Shown one piece after another: positions 43,588 to 53,037 of a stretch of 56,220 nt of DNA. The position numbers and the translations under genes are program-made. Origin of the DNA: Ruminococcus sp. (GTDB lineage: Bacteria > Bacillota > Clostridia > Oscillospirales > Ruminococcaceae); contig JAIDQQ010000043.1 of assembly GCA_029062165.1 (NCBI GenBank), positions 1-56,220 on the forward strand. The letters run 5' to 3'. The notes beneath the pieces were generated by a model that was not told the origin of the DNA, did not search any database, and saw only the letters and a program-made list of their open reading frames with translations. The first letter of the stretch is position 1; every line of letters starts with the position of its first letter.

Positions 43588-46500
43588 ATGGATAATTTCA
43601 GAGAAGAAAAACCTTTCAGGGAACAAGGTCTTTACCGTCCGCAGTTTGAACACGATAACTGCGGTATCGGTGCAGTAGTGAATATAAAGGGTATAAAATC
43701 ACGTGAGGTTGTGGAGAATGCTCTTAAGATAGTCGAAAAACTCGAACACCGTGCCGGTAAGGACGCAGAGGGCAAAACCGGTGACGGCGTCGGTATTCTC
43801 GTACAGATTCCGCACGATTTCTTTAAAACTGAAACATCTTTTGAAATAGGCGGTGCAGGTGATTATGGTGTAGGAATGTTCTTTTTCCCACAGAATCAGC
43901 TGAAAAGAAGTCAGGCAATGAAGATGTTTGAAATAATCATAAAAAGAAACGGTATGAAATTCCTCGGCTGGCGTGAAGTACCGTCATGTCCGGAAGTCCT
44001 CGGGCAGAAAGCAGTAGACAGTATGCCGTATATCATGCAGGGTTTTGTGGAACGTCCCGAAGAATGTTCCGCCGGTCTTGATTTTGACCGTAAACTATTT
44101 GTCGCAAGAAGAATCTTTGAGCAGTCCAACGATACGACTTATGTATGTTCACTGTCAAGCCGTACAATAGTTTACAAGGGTATGTTTCTTGTTGACGAAC
44201 TCCGGAAATTCTATCTTGACTTACAGGACGAAAAATTTACTTCCGCTATAGCTATGGTACATTCGAGATTTTCCACGAATACAAACCCCTCGTGGCAGAA
44301 GGCTCATCCGAATCGTTTCATAGTACATAACGGCGAAATAAATACTATCACCGGTAACGCCGACAAAATGCTTGCCAGAGAGGAAACAATGTCGTGTGAG
44401 GCTCTGAAAGAAGATATGCATAAGATTTTACCGGCAATCAATGCCGAGGGGTCAGACTCCGCACGTCTCGACAATGCCCTTGAATTCATGGTTATGTCGG
44501 GTATGCCGTTGCCACTGGCGGTCATGATTACCATTCCTGAACCGTGGAAAAATAACCGTACAATCTCGAAAGAAAAATACGACTTCTATCAGTACTACGC
44601 AACCATGATTGAACCGTGGGACGGTCCGGCTTCAATACTTTTTTCCGACGGCGATGTGATGGGTGCTGTACTCGACAGAAACGGTTTAAGACCGTCACGC
44701 TACGTACTCACTGACGACGATTTCCTTATACTTTCTTCCGAAACCGGTTGTATAGATATTCCGCCGGAAAAGATTATCAGAAAAGACCGTCTCAGACCTG
44801 CGAAAATGTTACTTGCCGATACGAAACAGGGCAGACTTATCGACGATAACGAATTGAAAAGTTTTTACGCTTCACGCCAGCCGTATGGCGAATGGCTTGA
44901 CGCTAATCTTGTACGCCTACAGGATTTGCACATACCTAACCGCAATGTTAAAAGATATTCCCATGAAGAACTCGTCACGCTACAGAAAGCATTCGGGTAC
45001 TCATACGAGAATATCACAACGAGTATACTTCCTATGGCGAAAACCGGTTCAGAGCCAATAGCCTCAATGGGTTCTGACGTACCGTTACCGCCACTTGATT
45101 CCGGTAACATACCGTTGTTCAATTATTTCCGTCAGCTTTTCGCACAGGTTACAAATCCGCCTTTTGACGCTATCCGTGAAGAGATAGTAACCGATACAAG
45201 CGTATATATCGGTGAGGACGGAAATATTTTAGAGGAAAAACCCGATAACTGTCATGTACTTAAAGTTGAGAATCCTATACTTACAAGTACGGATATGTTA
45301 AAAATAAAGAATATGAAAGTAAAGGGATTGAAAACGGCAGTAATTCCGATAACTTATTATATGGGTACACCTCTTGAAAGGGCTATCGAAAGGCTTTTCA
45401 TAGAGGCTGACAAGGCATATCGTGACGGTGCTAATATACTCATACTTTCCGACAGGGACGTTGACGAATATCATACGCCTATACCGTCATTGCTTGCGGT
45501 ATCGGCATTACAACAACATCTTGTATCCACAAAAAAGCGTACAGCGGTTGCCATGATACTCGAAAGTGCTGAACCTCGTGAAGTACATCATTTTGCTACT
45601 CTCTTAGGTTACGGAGCGTGTGCGGTAAATCCGTATCTTGCACAGGAGACCATACGAGACTTAATTAACACCGGTATGCTTGACAAGGATTTCTACGCCG
45701 CCGAAACAGATTACAATAACGCCGTACTTCATGGCATAGTCAAGATAGCGTCCAAAATGGGTATTTCTACAATACAGTCCTATCAGGGTTCAAAACTCTT
45801 TGAGGCTGTCGGAATTTCCCACGACGTAACCGAAAAATATTTCAAGGGTACAGTCAGCCGTATCGGCGGAATAACTCTCGACGACATAAGCCGTCAGACA
45901 GAATCCTTACACAACAAGGCTTTTGACCCTCTCGGACTGACGGTAAATAATTCCCTCGAAAGTGCCGGTAGCCATAAGTTAAGAAGCGGTAAAAGCGAAC
46001 ACCTTTACACCCCTGAAACTATACATCTTCTCCAACAGGCTACACGTACAGGAAATTACGATACATTTAAAAAGTATTCCGAATGCATACACCGTGAAGA
46101 CAATAATCTTACTTTAAGAAGTTTACTGGATTTCAATTACGACGAAAACGGCGGAATCCCGATAGATGAGGTTGAAAGCGTAGAGAGTATCTGTAAGAGA
46201 TTCAAGACCGGTGCAATGTCATACGGCTCTATCTCGCAGGAAGCACACGAATGTATGGCAGTCGCTATGAACCGTATCGGCGGAAAGTCTAACTCCGGTG
46301 AGGGCGGTGAAAGTCCGGAAAGACTTAAATCGGACAGGTGTTCAGCTATAAAACAGGTAGCTTCCGGACGTTTCGGCGTTACAAGTGAATATCTCGTATC
46401 CGCAAAGGAAATACAAATCAAAATGGCACAGGGTGCTAAACCAGGTGAGGGCGGTCATTTACCGTCGGGGAAAGTCTATCCGTGGATTGCCAAAACACGT

Positions 46501-48114
46501 CATTCAACCGCCGGTGTAGGTCTCATATCACCGCCACCGCATCACGATATATATTCAATAGAAGACCTCGCACAGCTTATCTACGATTTAAAGAACGCCA
46601 ACGAAAACGCCCGTATTTCCGTCAAACTCGTTTCGGAAGCTGGTGTAGGTACGGTATCGGCAGGTGTAGCAAAAGCAGGAGCTCAGGTAATATTGATTTC
46701 CGGTTACGACGGCGGAACAGGTGCAGCCCCGAAGAGTTCTATATATAACGCCGGACTTCCGTGGGAGTTAGGACTTGCCGAAGCACATCAGACTTTAATC
46801 ATGAACGGTTTGCGTTCACGTGTGGTAATTGAGACCGACGGCAAGTTAATGACCGGAAGAGATGTACTTGTTGCGTGCCTGTTAGGTGCGGAAGAGTTCG
46901 GATTTGCTACTGCACCGCTTGTAACAATGGGTTGCGTGATGATGAGGGTTTGCAATCTGGATACTTGCCCTATGGGTATCGCCACACAGAATCCGGAATT
47001 AAGAAAACGTTTTCAGGGTAAACCGGAATATATTATAAATTTCATGCACTTTGTAGCACAGGAGTTAAGGGAATATATGTCAAAACTTGGCGTTCGTACA
47101 GTCGAAGAACTGGTAGGACGTACTGACCTGCTCCGGAAAAAAGATATTCCCGACGGTCAGAAGATTGATTTTTCCGAAATATTGTATAAATTCGATAATA
47201 ACGGTAACAGTCATTTCATACCCGAAAATATTTACGACTTCCGACTTGAAGAAACAGTCGACAAGAAAGTAATCATGAAGAAAATGAGTACCGCCCTTAA
47301 GAATAAATCAAAGAAAACTATCGACATAAACATAATAAACACAGACCGTGCTTTAGGTACTCTTTTCGGTGCGGAAATAACACGCCGTTACGGTGATAAC
47401 GTTCTTGAAGACGATACTTTCACAGTAAGATGTACCGGCAGTGGCGGACAGAGTTTCGGGGCATTTATCCCGAAAGGTCTGACTCTCGAATTACACGGAG
47501 ACAGTAACGACTATTTCGGCAAAGGACTTTCAGGCGGTAAACTGGTACTGTGTCCGCCGGATAAATCGGGATTCAGGGCGGAAGACAACATAATAGTAGG
47601 AAACGTCGCCTTATACGGTGCTACTTCCGGAAAAGCGTTCATAAACGGTATAGCCGGTGAGAGATTCTGTGTACGTAATTCCGGTGCAATTGCGGTATGC
47701 GAAGGTGTCGGTGACCACGGTTGCGAATACATGACAGGCGGACGTGTCGTAATTCTCGGCAAGACCGGTAAAAACTTTTCTGCCGGAATGTCAGGCGGTA
47801 TAGCTTATGTACTCGACGAAAACAGAGACTTATATATGAATTTAAACAAATCGCTTGTATCACTGGAATCTGTCACGGAAAAATATGATATTCTCGAATT
47901 AAAGAACATTATCGAAGAACATTTCAAGGCAACAGGTTCGGAAAAGGCAAAACGTATTCTTGAAAATTTCAGTGCATACTTACCGAGTTTCAAGAAGATT
48001 ATTCCGCACGATTACGCAAAAATAAAAAGTGCTGTCGTAACTCTCGAGGAAAAGGGCATGAACAGCGAACAGGCGGAAATCGAAGCATTCTATCTCATTA
48101 CCAAGGAGGCATAA
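43588..48114 (+). CDS. gltB: Glutamate synthase large subunit
   Basis: 1508 residues from the ATG at 43588 (GGGAGG upstream); a frame start 13 codons earlier lies in the leader terminator. A 24-residue propeptide precedes the amidotransferase nucleophile Cys25 (HDNCGIGAVV). The central and FMN-binding synthase domains follow (NRIGGKSNSGEGGESPER, GAKPGEGGHLPSGKVYPWIA, ISGYDGGTGAAPKSS), with a 3Fe-4S cluster motif around CVMMRVCNLDTCPMGIATQN (about 1116-1135). A C-terminal beta-helix (GGKLVLCPP, GDHGCEYMTGG) ends the protein. It transfers the amide of glutamine to 2-oxoglutarate together with GltD. Confidence 0.97.
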   Translation: MDNFREEKPFREQGLYRPQFEHDNCGIGAVVNIKGIKSREVVENALKIVEKLEHRAGKDAEGKTGDGVGILVQIPHDFFKTETSFEIGGAGDYGVGMFFFPQNQLKRSQAMKMFEIIIKRNGMKFLGWREVPSCPEVLGQKAVDSMPYIMQGFVERPEECSAGLDFDRKLFVARRIFEQSNDTTYVCSLSSRTIVYKGMFLVDELRKFYLDLQDEKFTSAIAMVHSRFSTNTNPSWQKAHPNRFIVHNGEINTITGNADKMLAREETMSCEALKEDMHKILPAINAEGSDSARLDNALEFMVMSGMPLPLAVMITIPEPWKNNRTISKEKYDFYQYYATMIEPWDGPASILFSDGDVMGAVLDRNGLRPSRYVLTDDDFLILSSETGCIDIPPEKIIRKDRLRPAKMLLADTKQGRLIDDNELKSFYASRQPYGEWLDANLVRLQDLHIPNRNVKRYSHEELVTLQKAFGYSYENITTSILPMAKTGSEPIASMGSDVPLPPLDSGNIPLFNYFRQLFAQVTNPPFDAIREEIVTDTSVYIGEDGNILEEKPDNCHVLKVENPILTSTDMLKIKNMKVKGLKTAVIPITYYMGTPLERAIERLFIEADKAYRDGANILILSDRDVDEYHTPIPSLLAVSALQQHLVSTKKRTAVAMILESAEPREVHHFATLLGYGACAVNPYLAQETIRDLINTGMLDKDFYAAETDYNNAVLHGIVKIASKMGISTIQSYQGSKLFEAVGISHDVTEKYFKGTVSRIGGITLDDISRQTESLHNKAFDPLGLTVNNSLESAGSHKLRSGKSEHLYTPETIHLLQQATRTGNYDTFKKYSECIHREDNNLTLRSLLDFNYDENGGIPIDEVESVESICKRFKTGAMSYGSISQEAHECMAVAMNRIGGKSNSGEGGESPERLKSDRCSAIKQVASGRFGVTSEYLVSAKEIQIKMAQGAKPGEGGHLPSGKVYPWIAKTRHSTAGVGLISPPPHHDIYSIEDLAQLIYDLKNANENARISVKLVSEAGVGTVSAGVAKAGAQVILISGYDGGTGAAPKSSIYNAGLPWELGLAEAHQTLIMNGLRSRVVIETDGKLMTGRDVLVACLLGAEEFGFATAPLVTMGCVMMRVCNLDTCPMGIATQNPELRKRFQGKPEYIINFMHFVAQELREYMSKLGVRTVEELVGRTDLLRKKDIPDGQKIDFSEILYKFDNNGNSHFIPENIYDFRLEETVDKKVIMKKMSTALKNKSKKTIDINIINTDRALGTLFGAEITRRYGDNVLEDDTFTVRCTGSGGQSFGAFIPKGLTLELHGDSNDYFGKGLSGGKLVLCPPDKSGFRAEDNIIVGNVALYGATSGKAFINGIAGERFCVRNSGAIAVCEGVGDHGCEYMTGGRVVILGKTGKNFSAGMSGGIAYVLDENRDLYMNLNKSLVSLESVTEKYDILELKNIIEEHFKATGSEKAKRILENFSAYLPSFKKIIPHDYAKIKSAVVTLEEKGMNSEQAEIEAFYLITKEA

Positions 48115-48117
48115 GTT

Positions 48118-49602
48118 ATGGGAAAATCTACCGGATTTCTTGAATACGAAAGGGCTGACAGTATAGCTGTCGCCCCTCTTGAAAGAATTAAGAATTTTAA
48201 CGAATTTCATATACCACTGAACGCCGTACAGAGACGTACACAGGCTTCACGCTGTATGGATTGCGGTGTGCCGTTCTGTCAGAATGGTAAGATGTTAAAT
48301 GGAATGATTTCAGGGTGTCCGCTGAATAATCTTATTCCGGAATGGAACGACCTATTATATCATGACCAGAAAGAACAGGCACTCGAAAGACTTCTCATGA
48401 CTAACAATTTTCCTGAATTTACGTCAAGAGTATGTCCGGCACTGTGCGAAAAGGCTTGTACGTGCGGTCTTAATGATGACCCTGTTTCAGTCCGTGAGAA
48501 CGAAAACGCTATAATAGAAAACGGTTTTTCTTCCGGACTTATTAAACCGTCCGTACCTAAGCAACGTAGCGGACGTAAAATATCGGTAATAGGTTCAGGA
48601 CCGTCAGGACTTGCGGTGGCGGATACTCTTAATAAAAGAGGTCATTATGTCACGGTCTTTGAACGTTCCGACAGAATAGGCGGACTTCTCATGTACGGCA
48701 TACCTAATATGAAACTCGAAAAGACAGTAATAGAACGTCGTGTGGAACTCATGAAAGCCGAGGGAGTACAGTTTGTCACAGGTGCAGACGTCGGAAAAAA
48801 TATCTCCGCTGACGAGATTATGAATAATTCTGACGCTGTTGTACTGGCTTGCGGTGCTTCAAATCCACGTGACATAAACGTTACAGGACGTGACGCCGAC
48901 GGTATATATTTTGCCGTGGACTTCCTTAAAGCGACTACAAAAAGCCTTCTCGATTCCGGACTGACTGACGGAAAATACATCTCCGCCAAGGATAAGAACG
49001 TTGTAATAATAGGTGGTGGCGATACCGGTAACGACTGTTTAGGTACTTCAATAAGACATGGTTGTAAATCGGTGGTACAGCTTGAAATGATGCCGAAACT
49101 TCCCGACGAACGTTCAGAAGATAATCCTTTTCCGGAATACCCGAGAGTATGCAAGACGGATTACGGACAGGAAGAAGCTATAGTGGTATTCGGTCATGAC
49201 CCTCGAATATATGAAACTACCGTAAAGGAATTTATCAAAGACGAAAATAATAAACTCACCGCAGTAAAGACCGTCAAATTGAAGTCCGTCACCGACAAGG
49301 AAACAGGCAGGCGTTCCATGCAGGAAATCGAAAACAGTGAGCAGGTTATACCATGCGAATTGTGTCTTATTTCCGCAGGATTTTTAGGTTGTCAGAACTA
49401 TGTGGCAGAGGCTTTCGGGATTGAACTGAATCAGCGTACCAACGTAAAGACCGATACCGGAAGTTTCGCAACCAACATTGAAAAGGTGTTTACTGCCGGT
49501 GATATGCATATAGGACAGTCGTTGGTAGTACGTGCTATCCGTGAGGGCAGGGACTGTTCAGCCGAAGTGGATAAATGGTTAATGGGCTATACGAATCTTT
49601 AA
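48118..49602 (+). CDS. gltD: Glutamate synthase small subunit
   Basis: 494 residues. The N-terminal 4Fe-4S cysteines are in CMDCGVPFCQ, GCPLNNLIPEW and CPALCEKACTCGL. FAD binding uses VIGSGPSGLAVADTLNKRGH (about 158-177), and NAD(P)H binding uses VIIGGGDTGNDCLG (about 298-311). The C-terminal FTAGDMHIGQSLVVRAIREGR completes the flavoprotein fold. It feeds electrons from NAD(P)H to GltB. The gap to gltB is 3 bases, and AAGGAGG lies in the gltB 3' end. Confidence 0.96.
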   Translation: MGKSTGFLEYERADSIAVAPLERIKNFNEFHIPLNAVQRRTQASRCMDCGVPFCQNGKMLNGMISGCPLNNLIPEWNDLLYHDQKEQALERLLMTNNFPEFTSRVCPALCEKACTCGLNDDPVSVRENENAIIENGFSSGLIKPSVPKQRSGRKISVIGSGPSGLAVADTLNKRGHYVTVFERSDRIGGLLMYGIPNMKLEKTVIERRVELMKAEGVQFVTGADVGKNISADEIMNNSDAVVLACGASNPRDINVTGRDADGIYFAVDFLKATTKSLLDSGLTDGKYISAKDKNVVIIGGGDTGNDCLGTSIRHGCKSVVQLEMMPKLPDERSEDNPFPEYPRVCKTDYGQEEAIVVFGHDPRIYETTVKEFIKDENNKLTAVKTVKLKSVTDKETGRRSMQEIENSEQVIPCELCLISAGFLGCQNYVAEAFGIELNQRTNVKTDTGSFATNIEKVFTAGDMHIGQSLVVRAIREGRDCSAEVDKWLMGYTNL

Positions 49603-49612
49603 GGGGGATAAC

Positions 49613-50887
49613 ATGATATATTCTGAAAATGAAATACTCCGGTATATCGAGGAAAATGACGTAAAGTTTGTAAAGCTGACATTCTGTGATATAAACGGTA
49701 TGTTAAAAAATGTATCAGTACTCTCTTCCGAACTTTCAGCGGTATTCGCACACGGTTCACGGATTACCGCAAGCAAGATAGCCGGATTTTCTATAGCAGA
49801 GGGAAAAGACTTGTTTCTTTTCCCTGACCCTCGTACAATGACTGTACTTCCGTGGAGACCACAGCAGGGACGAGTTATAAGAATGTACTGTTATATCCGT
49901 TACGCCGACGGTACGGCTTTCGAGGGGGACGGAAGATATTTTCTGAAAACCGCCGTAAAGACTGCACTTTCTGAAGGCTGGTGTACAAGATTCGGTACGT
50001 CAAGTGAATTTTGTCTTTTCCGGACGGACGATAACGGCAAACCTACCAAAATTCCGCACGATTACGCCGGTTACTGCGATACCGCTCCCGAAGACAAAGG
50101 CGAAAATATCCGCCGTGACGTATGTATAACTCTCGAAAAGATGGGCATACATCCTGTATCTTCCCGACATGAAAGCGGTAACGGTCAGCACGAAATTGAC
50201 TTCAATTCAGCATCTGCATTACAGTCAGCGGATTATTTTTTAAGTTTCAAGTCTGCTGTGAAATCCGTAGCACGTCAGCACAGTGTACACGCAAGTTTCA
50301 TGCCTAAGCCAGTCCGTAATGACCACGGTAACGGAATGCATATCAGTTTCAATATCTTCCGTGACAGCGATTTCTTCAACGACGGTACTATAAACAACGA
50401 TAATGTGATATATAAATCCGTTGCCGGAATAATGAAACATATCCGTGATTTCATGATTTTTACCAATTCCACGGTAAATTCATATAACCGTCTGGGTGAA
50501 TTTTCCGCACCTCGTGCAGTAATGTGGGCAAAAGAAGAAAACAATCAGCTTATCCGCATAGATGACAATACTTCTCCTTTCGTGTTGAGGGTTGCCGACT
50601 GTGCCTGTAATCCGTATTTTGTCTTCGGACTGATGATTTATTCCGCACTGGACGGTATAGAAAATAATTATGAACTTCCGCCGGAAAATACCTGTTCCGG
50701 TGAAAGTCTTCCGGTGAATATATCCGTTGCCTGTGAACTTGCGGAAAATTCTGAATTTATACGGAAATATATTCCGGAAAAAATACTTTCATATATTATC
50801 GGCGAACACCGTCGGGAATGGCGTGAATATTCTTCCGCATACGATAAGGAAGCCTTTGAGGAAAACAGATACTTCTATACTTTATGA
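49613..50887 (+). CDS. GSI-type glutamine synthetase homologue with altered active site (probable pseudoenzyme)
   Basis: 424 residues, collinear with B. subtilis GSI-alpha (GENIRRDV, GQHEIDF, HASFMPKP, GNGMH and CNPY-type ANPY are conserved). By recalled alignment, several catalytic residues are replaced (E. coli numbering): Asp50 becomes Thr52, metal ligand Glu129 becomes Ser130, flap base Glu327 becomes Ser298, Arg339 becomes Asn310 and metal ligand Glu357 becomes Val324. Glu131, Glu212, Glu220, His269, Arg321, Arg344 and Arg359 equivalents remain. Ordinary catalysis is therefore doubtful, although ligand binding may persist. It lies between gltD (gap 10) and an ANTAR gene (gap 12) and may be a glutamine sensor. 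A gamma-glutamyl ligase of other specificity is the alternative. Confidence 0.8.
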   Translation: MIYSENEILRYIEENDVKFVKLTFCDINGMLKNVSVLSSELSAVFAHGSRITASKIAGFSIAEGKDLFLFPDPRTMTVLPWRPQQGRVIRMYCYIRYADGTAFEGDGRYFLKTAVKTALSEGWCTRFGTSSEFCLFRTDDNGKPTKIPHDYAGYCDTAPEDKGENIRRDVCITLEKMGIHPVSSRHESGNGQHEIDFNSASALQSADYFLSFKSAVKSVARQHSVHASFMPKPVRNDHGNGMHISFNIFRDSDFFNDGTINNDNVIYKSVAGIMKHIRDFMIFTNSTVNSYNRLGEFSAPRAVMWAKEENNQLIRIDDNTSPFVLRVADCACNPYFVFGLMIYSALDGIENNYELPPENTCSGESLPVNISVACELAENSEFIRKYIPEKILSYIIGEHRREWREYSSAYDKEAFEENRYFYTL

Positions 50888-50899
50888 CGGGGGTTTACA

Positions 50900-51481
50900 G
50901 TGGAAAATGTTCTTATAATTTCGGGAAATAAAAGTGCTTCGGAAACACTTTCCGGCTTTATCCGTGAGGCTTTCGGCTGTGAGGTGCGAACCGTCGAGAC
51001 CGCTGAACAGGCACGTGAATTTTTCGATTCACAGGCGTCATGCGGACTGGCTGTCATATACTCGCCACTTGCCGACGATTCCGGAATTTCTCTTGCTGAG
51101 TATATCATTGAAAATACGTCGTCTAACTGTATTCTGATAGTCAGGGCTGAAACCGCTGAAAAAATAAGCGGACGTATGGGACATATGGGTATTATCACTA
51201 TCGGAAGACCTTTCAATAAAACGTTTCTTTGGCAGACCATAAATACAATTGAAATTTCTATGAATCGTTCGTATCAGCTTTACGAAGAAACAGTACGTCT
51301 TGAAAGAATGATAGACGAAATACGTCTGATAGACAAGGCAAAATTCATGCTTATGCAGTATCGCCATATGACCGAGGAAGAAGCACATTCATTTCTTGAA
51401 CAGTACGCCATGAACAACAGGAAGAAAAAAACCACGTCGGCATCTGAAATAATTGACCGGTTAAGCGAAAAATTTCTTTAA
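50900..51481 (+). CDS. ANTAR-domain RNA-binding antiterminator with pseudo-receiver
   Basis: 193 residues, GTG start behind GGGGG. Residues 1-118 have a CheY-like fold, but the acidic pair is replaced by Ser8-Gly9, the phosphoacceptor position by Tyr54/Ser55 and the Lys by Arg103 (GRPF), so phosphorylation is not expected. A helix leads to the ANTAR domain (about 132-188; LERMIDEIRLIDKAKFMLMQ, then MTEEEAHSFLEQYAM and SEIIDRL). Relatives AmiR, NasR and EutV bind hexaloop hairpins in leader RNA and prevent termination. It is last in the gltBD operon, whose own leader holds such a hairpin. Confidence 0.9.
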   Translation: MENVLIISGNKSASETLSGFIREAFGCEVRTVETAEQAREFFDSQASCGLAVIYSPLADDSGISLAEYIIENTSSNCILIVRAETAEKISGRMGHMGIITIGRPFNKTFLWQTINTIEISMNRSYQLYEETVRLERMIDEIRLIDKAKFMLMQYRHMTEEEAHSFLEQYAMNNRKKKTTSASEIIDRLSEKFL

Positions 51482-51527
51482 TCTTAAATAAATTCTTAAT
51501 TATAATAGTCAGTGAGGACTTGTTTTT

Positions 51528-52949
51528 ATGTTTGATAAAATTCACGAGGAATGCGGAGTTTTCGGGATATTTGAAAAAAATAAGTGTAATGCTGTACAGT
51601 CGGTATATTTCGGACTTTATGCATTACAGCACAGGGGTCAGGAGAGTTGCGGAATAGCCGTCTGTAATGACGGTGTCTTCACGCACAGAAAGGCAGACGG
51701 TCTTGTTTCGGAAGTTTTCACTTCTCATGAACTCGACGGACTGGGTAAAGGTAATATTGCAGTAGGTCACGTCCGTTACTCCACAACAGGCGGTAAGAAT
51801 CATAATAACATCCAACCGCTTGTTATACGACACGTCAAGGGAAATCTTGCTTTAGTCCATAACGGAAATTTAGTCAACGCTTCGGAGATACGCAGTGATT
51901 TTGAACTTTCCGGAGCTATTTTCCATGGGACTTCCGATACCGAAGCTATAGCCTATTCTATCGTAAGGGAACGTCTTTCAAGTGCGTCTACCGAAGAGGC
52001 GATTGAAAAAGCTATGCCGGATATAAAGGGTGCGTATTCGTGTATAGTAATGACAGCTACAAAATTGATAGCATTCAGAGACCCTGACGGTTTCAGACCT
52101 TTATGCATAGGAAAAACTCCCGACGGTGCATATGTAATAGCTTCTGAATCGTGTGCGTTGGATTCCGTTGGAGCGGTATTCATACGTGATGTAATGGCTG
52201 GTGAAATAGTAGTCGTAAGCGATGAGGGGCTGAAATCGATTACTACACACTGTTCCGGTAAAAACAATATATGTATATTCGAGTATATCTATTTTGCACG
52301 TCCGGATTCTGTCATTGAAAATAAATCTGTACACAGGGCGAGAATTAATGCTGGCAGGATACTTGCGGAAAGATTTCCTGTACCGGCAGATGTAGTAATA
52401 GGCGTACCCGATTCCGGACTTGATTCGGCACTGGGATATTCACAGGCAAGCGGTATTCCGTATGGTACTGGATTCATAAAAAACAAGTATATCGGAAGAA
52501 GTTTCATACAGCCGTCACAGAATCAGAGGGAAAGTGCCGTCCGGATAAAACTGAACGTCATAGGCGAGACGGTCAGAAACAAACGTGTAGTAATGATAGA
52601 CGATTCAATAGTACGTGGTACTACGTGTGCGAGAATAGTCCGGTTATTGCGTGAAGCCGGTGCGGAAGAAGTCCACGTGAGAATATCTGCACCACCGTTT
52701 ATACATTCGTGCTATTTCGGTACGGATATAGATTCAGAAGAAAATCTGATAGCGTGCCGGTACGATACCGACGGCATAAGGGATTACATAGGGGCGGACA
52801 GTCTTGCATTTCTTCCGGCAGAAGAACTCTCCGGAATTATCGGAAGCAATAATTTCTGTAACGGTTGCTTTACAGGAAATTATCCGGTTGACGTTTCCGG
52901 AGCAGGCAGTAAAAACAAATTCGATTTACCGATACATAACAATGCATAA
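51528..52949 (+). CDS. purF: Amidophosphoribosyltransferase
   Basis: 473 residues. A short propeptide (8 residues) precedes the nucleophile Cys9 (HEECGVFGIF). Amidotransferase features are LQHRGQESCGIAV, GHVRYSTTGG, LVHNGNLVNA and GTSDTEAIA. The phosphoribosyltransferase domain has the PRPP loop VVMIDDSIVRGTTCARIV. Cysteines at NNICIFEY, FIHSCYFG and FCNGCF match the 4Fe-4S form found in B. subtilis. It makes phosphoribosylamine from PRPP and glutamine, the first step of purine synthesis. No other pur genes adjoin it. The C-terminal HNNA and stop lie in an AT-rich repeat. Confidence 0.95.
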   Translation: MFDKIHEECGVFGIFEKNKCNAVQSVYFGLYALQHRGQESCGIAVCNDGVFTHRKADGLVSEVFTSHELDGLGKGNIAVGHVRYSTTGGKNHNNIQPLVIRHVKGNLALVHNGNLVNASEIRSDFELSGAIFHGTSDTEAIAYSIVRERLSSASTEEAIEKAMPDIKGAYSCIVMTATKLIAFRDPDGFRPLCIGKTPDGAYVIASESCALDSVGAVFIRDVMAGEIVVVSDEGLKSITTHCSGKNNICIFEYIYFARPDSVIENKSVHRARINAGRILAERFPVPADVVIGVPDSGLDSALGYSQASGIPYGTGFIKNKYIGRSFIQPSQNQRESAVRIKLNVIGETVRNKRVVMIDDSIVRGTTCARIVRLLREAGAEEVHVRISAPPFIHSCYFGTDIDSEENLIACRYDTDGIRDYIGADSLAFLPAEELSGIIGSNNFCNGCFTGNYPVDVSGAGSKNKFDLPIHNNA

Positions 52950-53026
52950 TTTATAATTTATAATTGATTTTGCGTGTGCTTGTGAAATTAAATTAATTAT
53001 GCATTCTTAATTAATAATTAATCTGG
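52944..53026. repeat. AT-rich repeat copies between purF and asnB
   Basis: Two units (about 52944-52966 and 52990-53023) of TAATTATGCATTCTTAATTA type flank a short unique segment. No clear promoter or attenuator for asnB is visible here. Confidence 0.65.
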
Positions 53027-53037
53027 AGGGATTTTAT

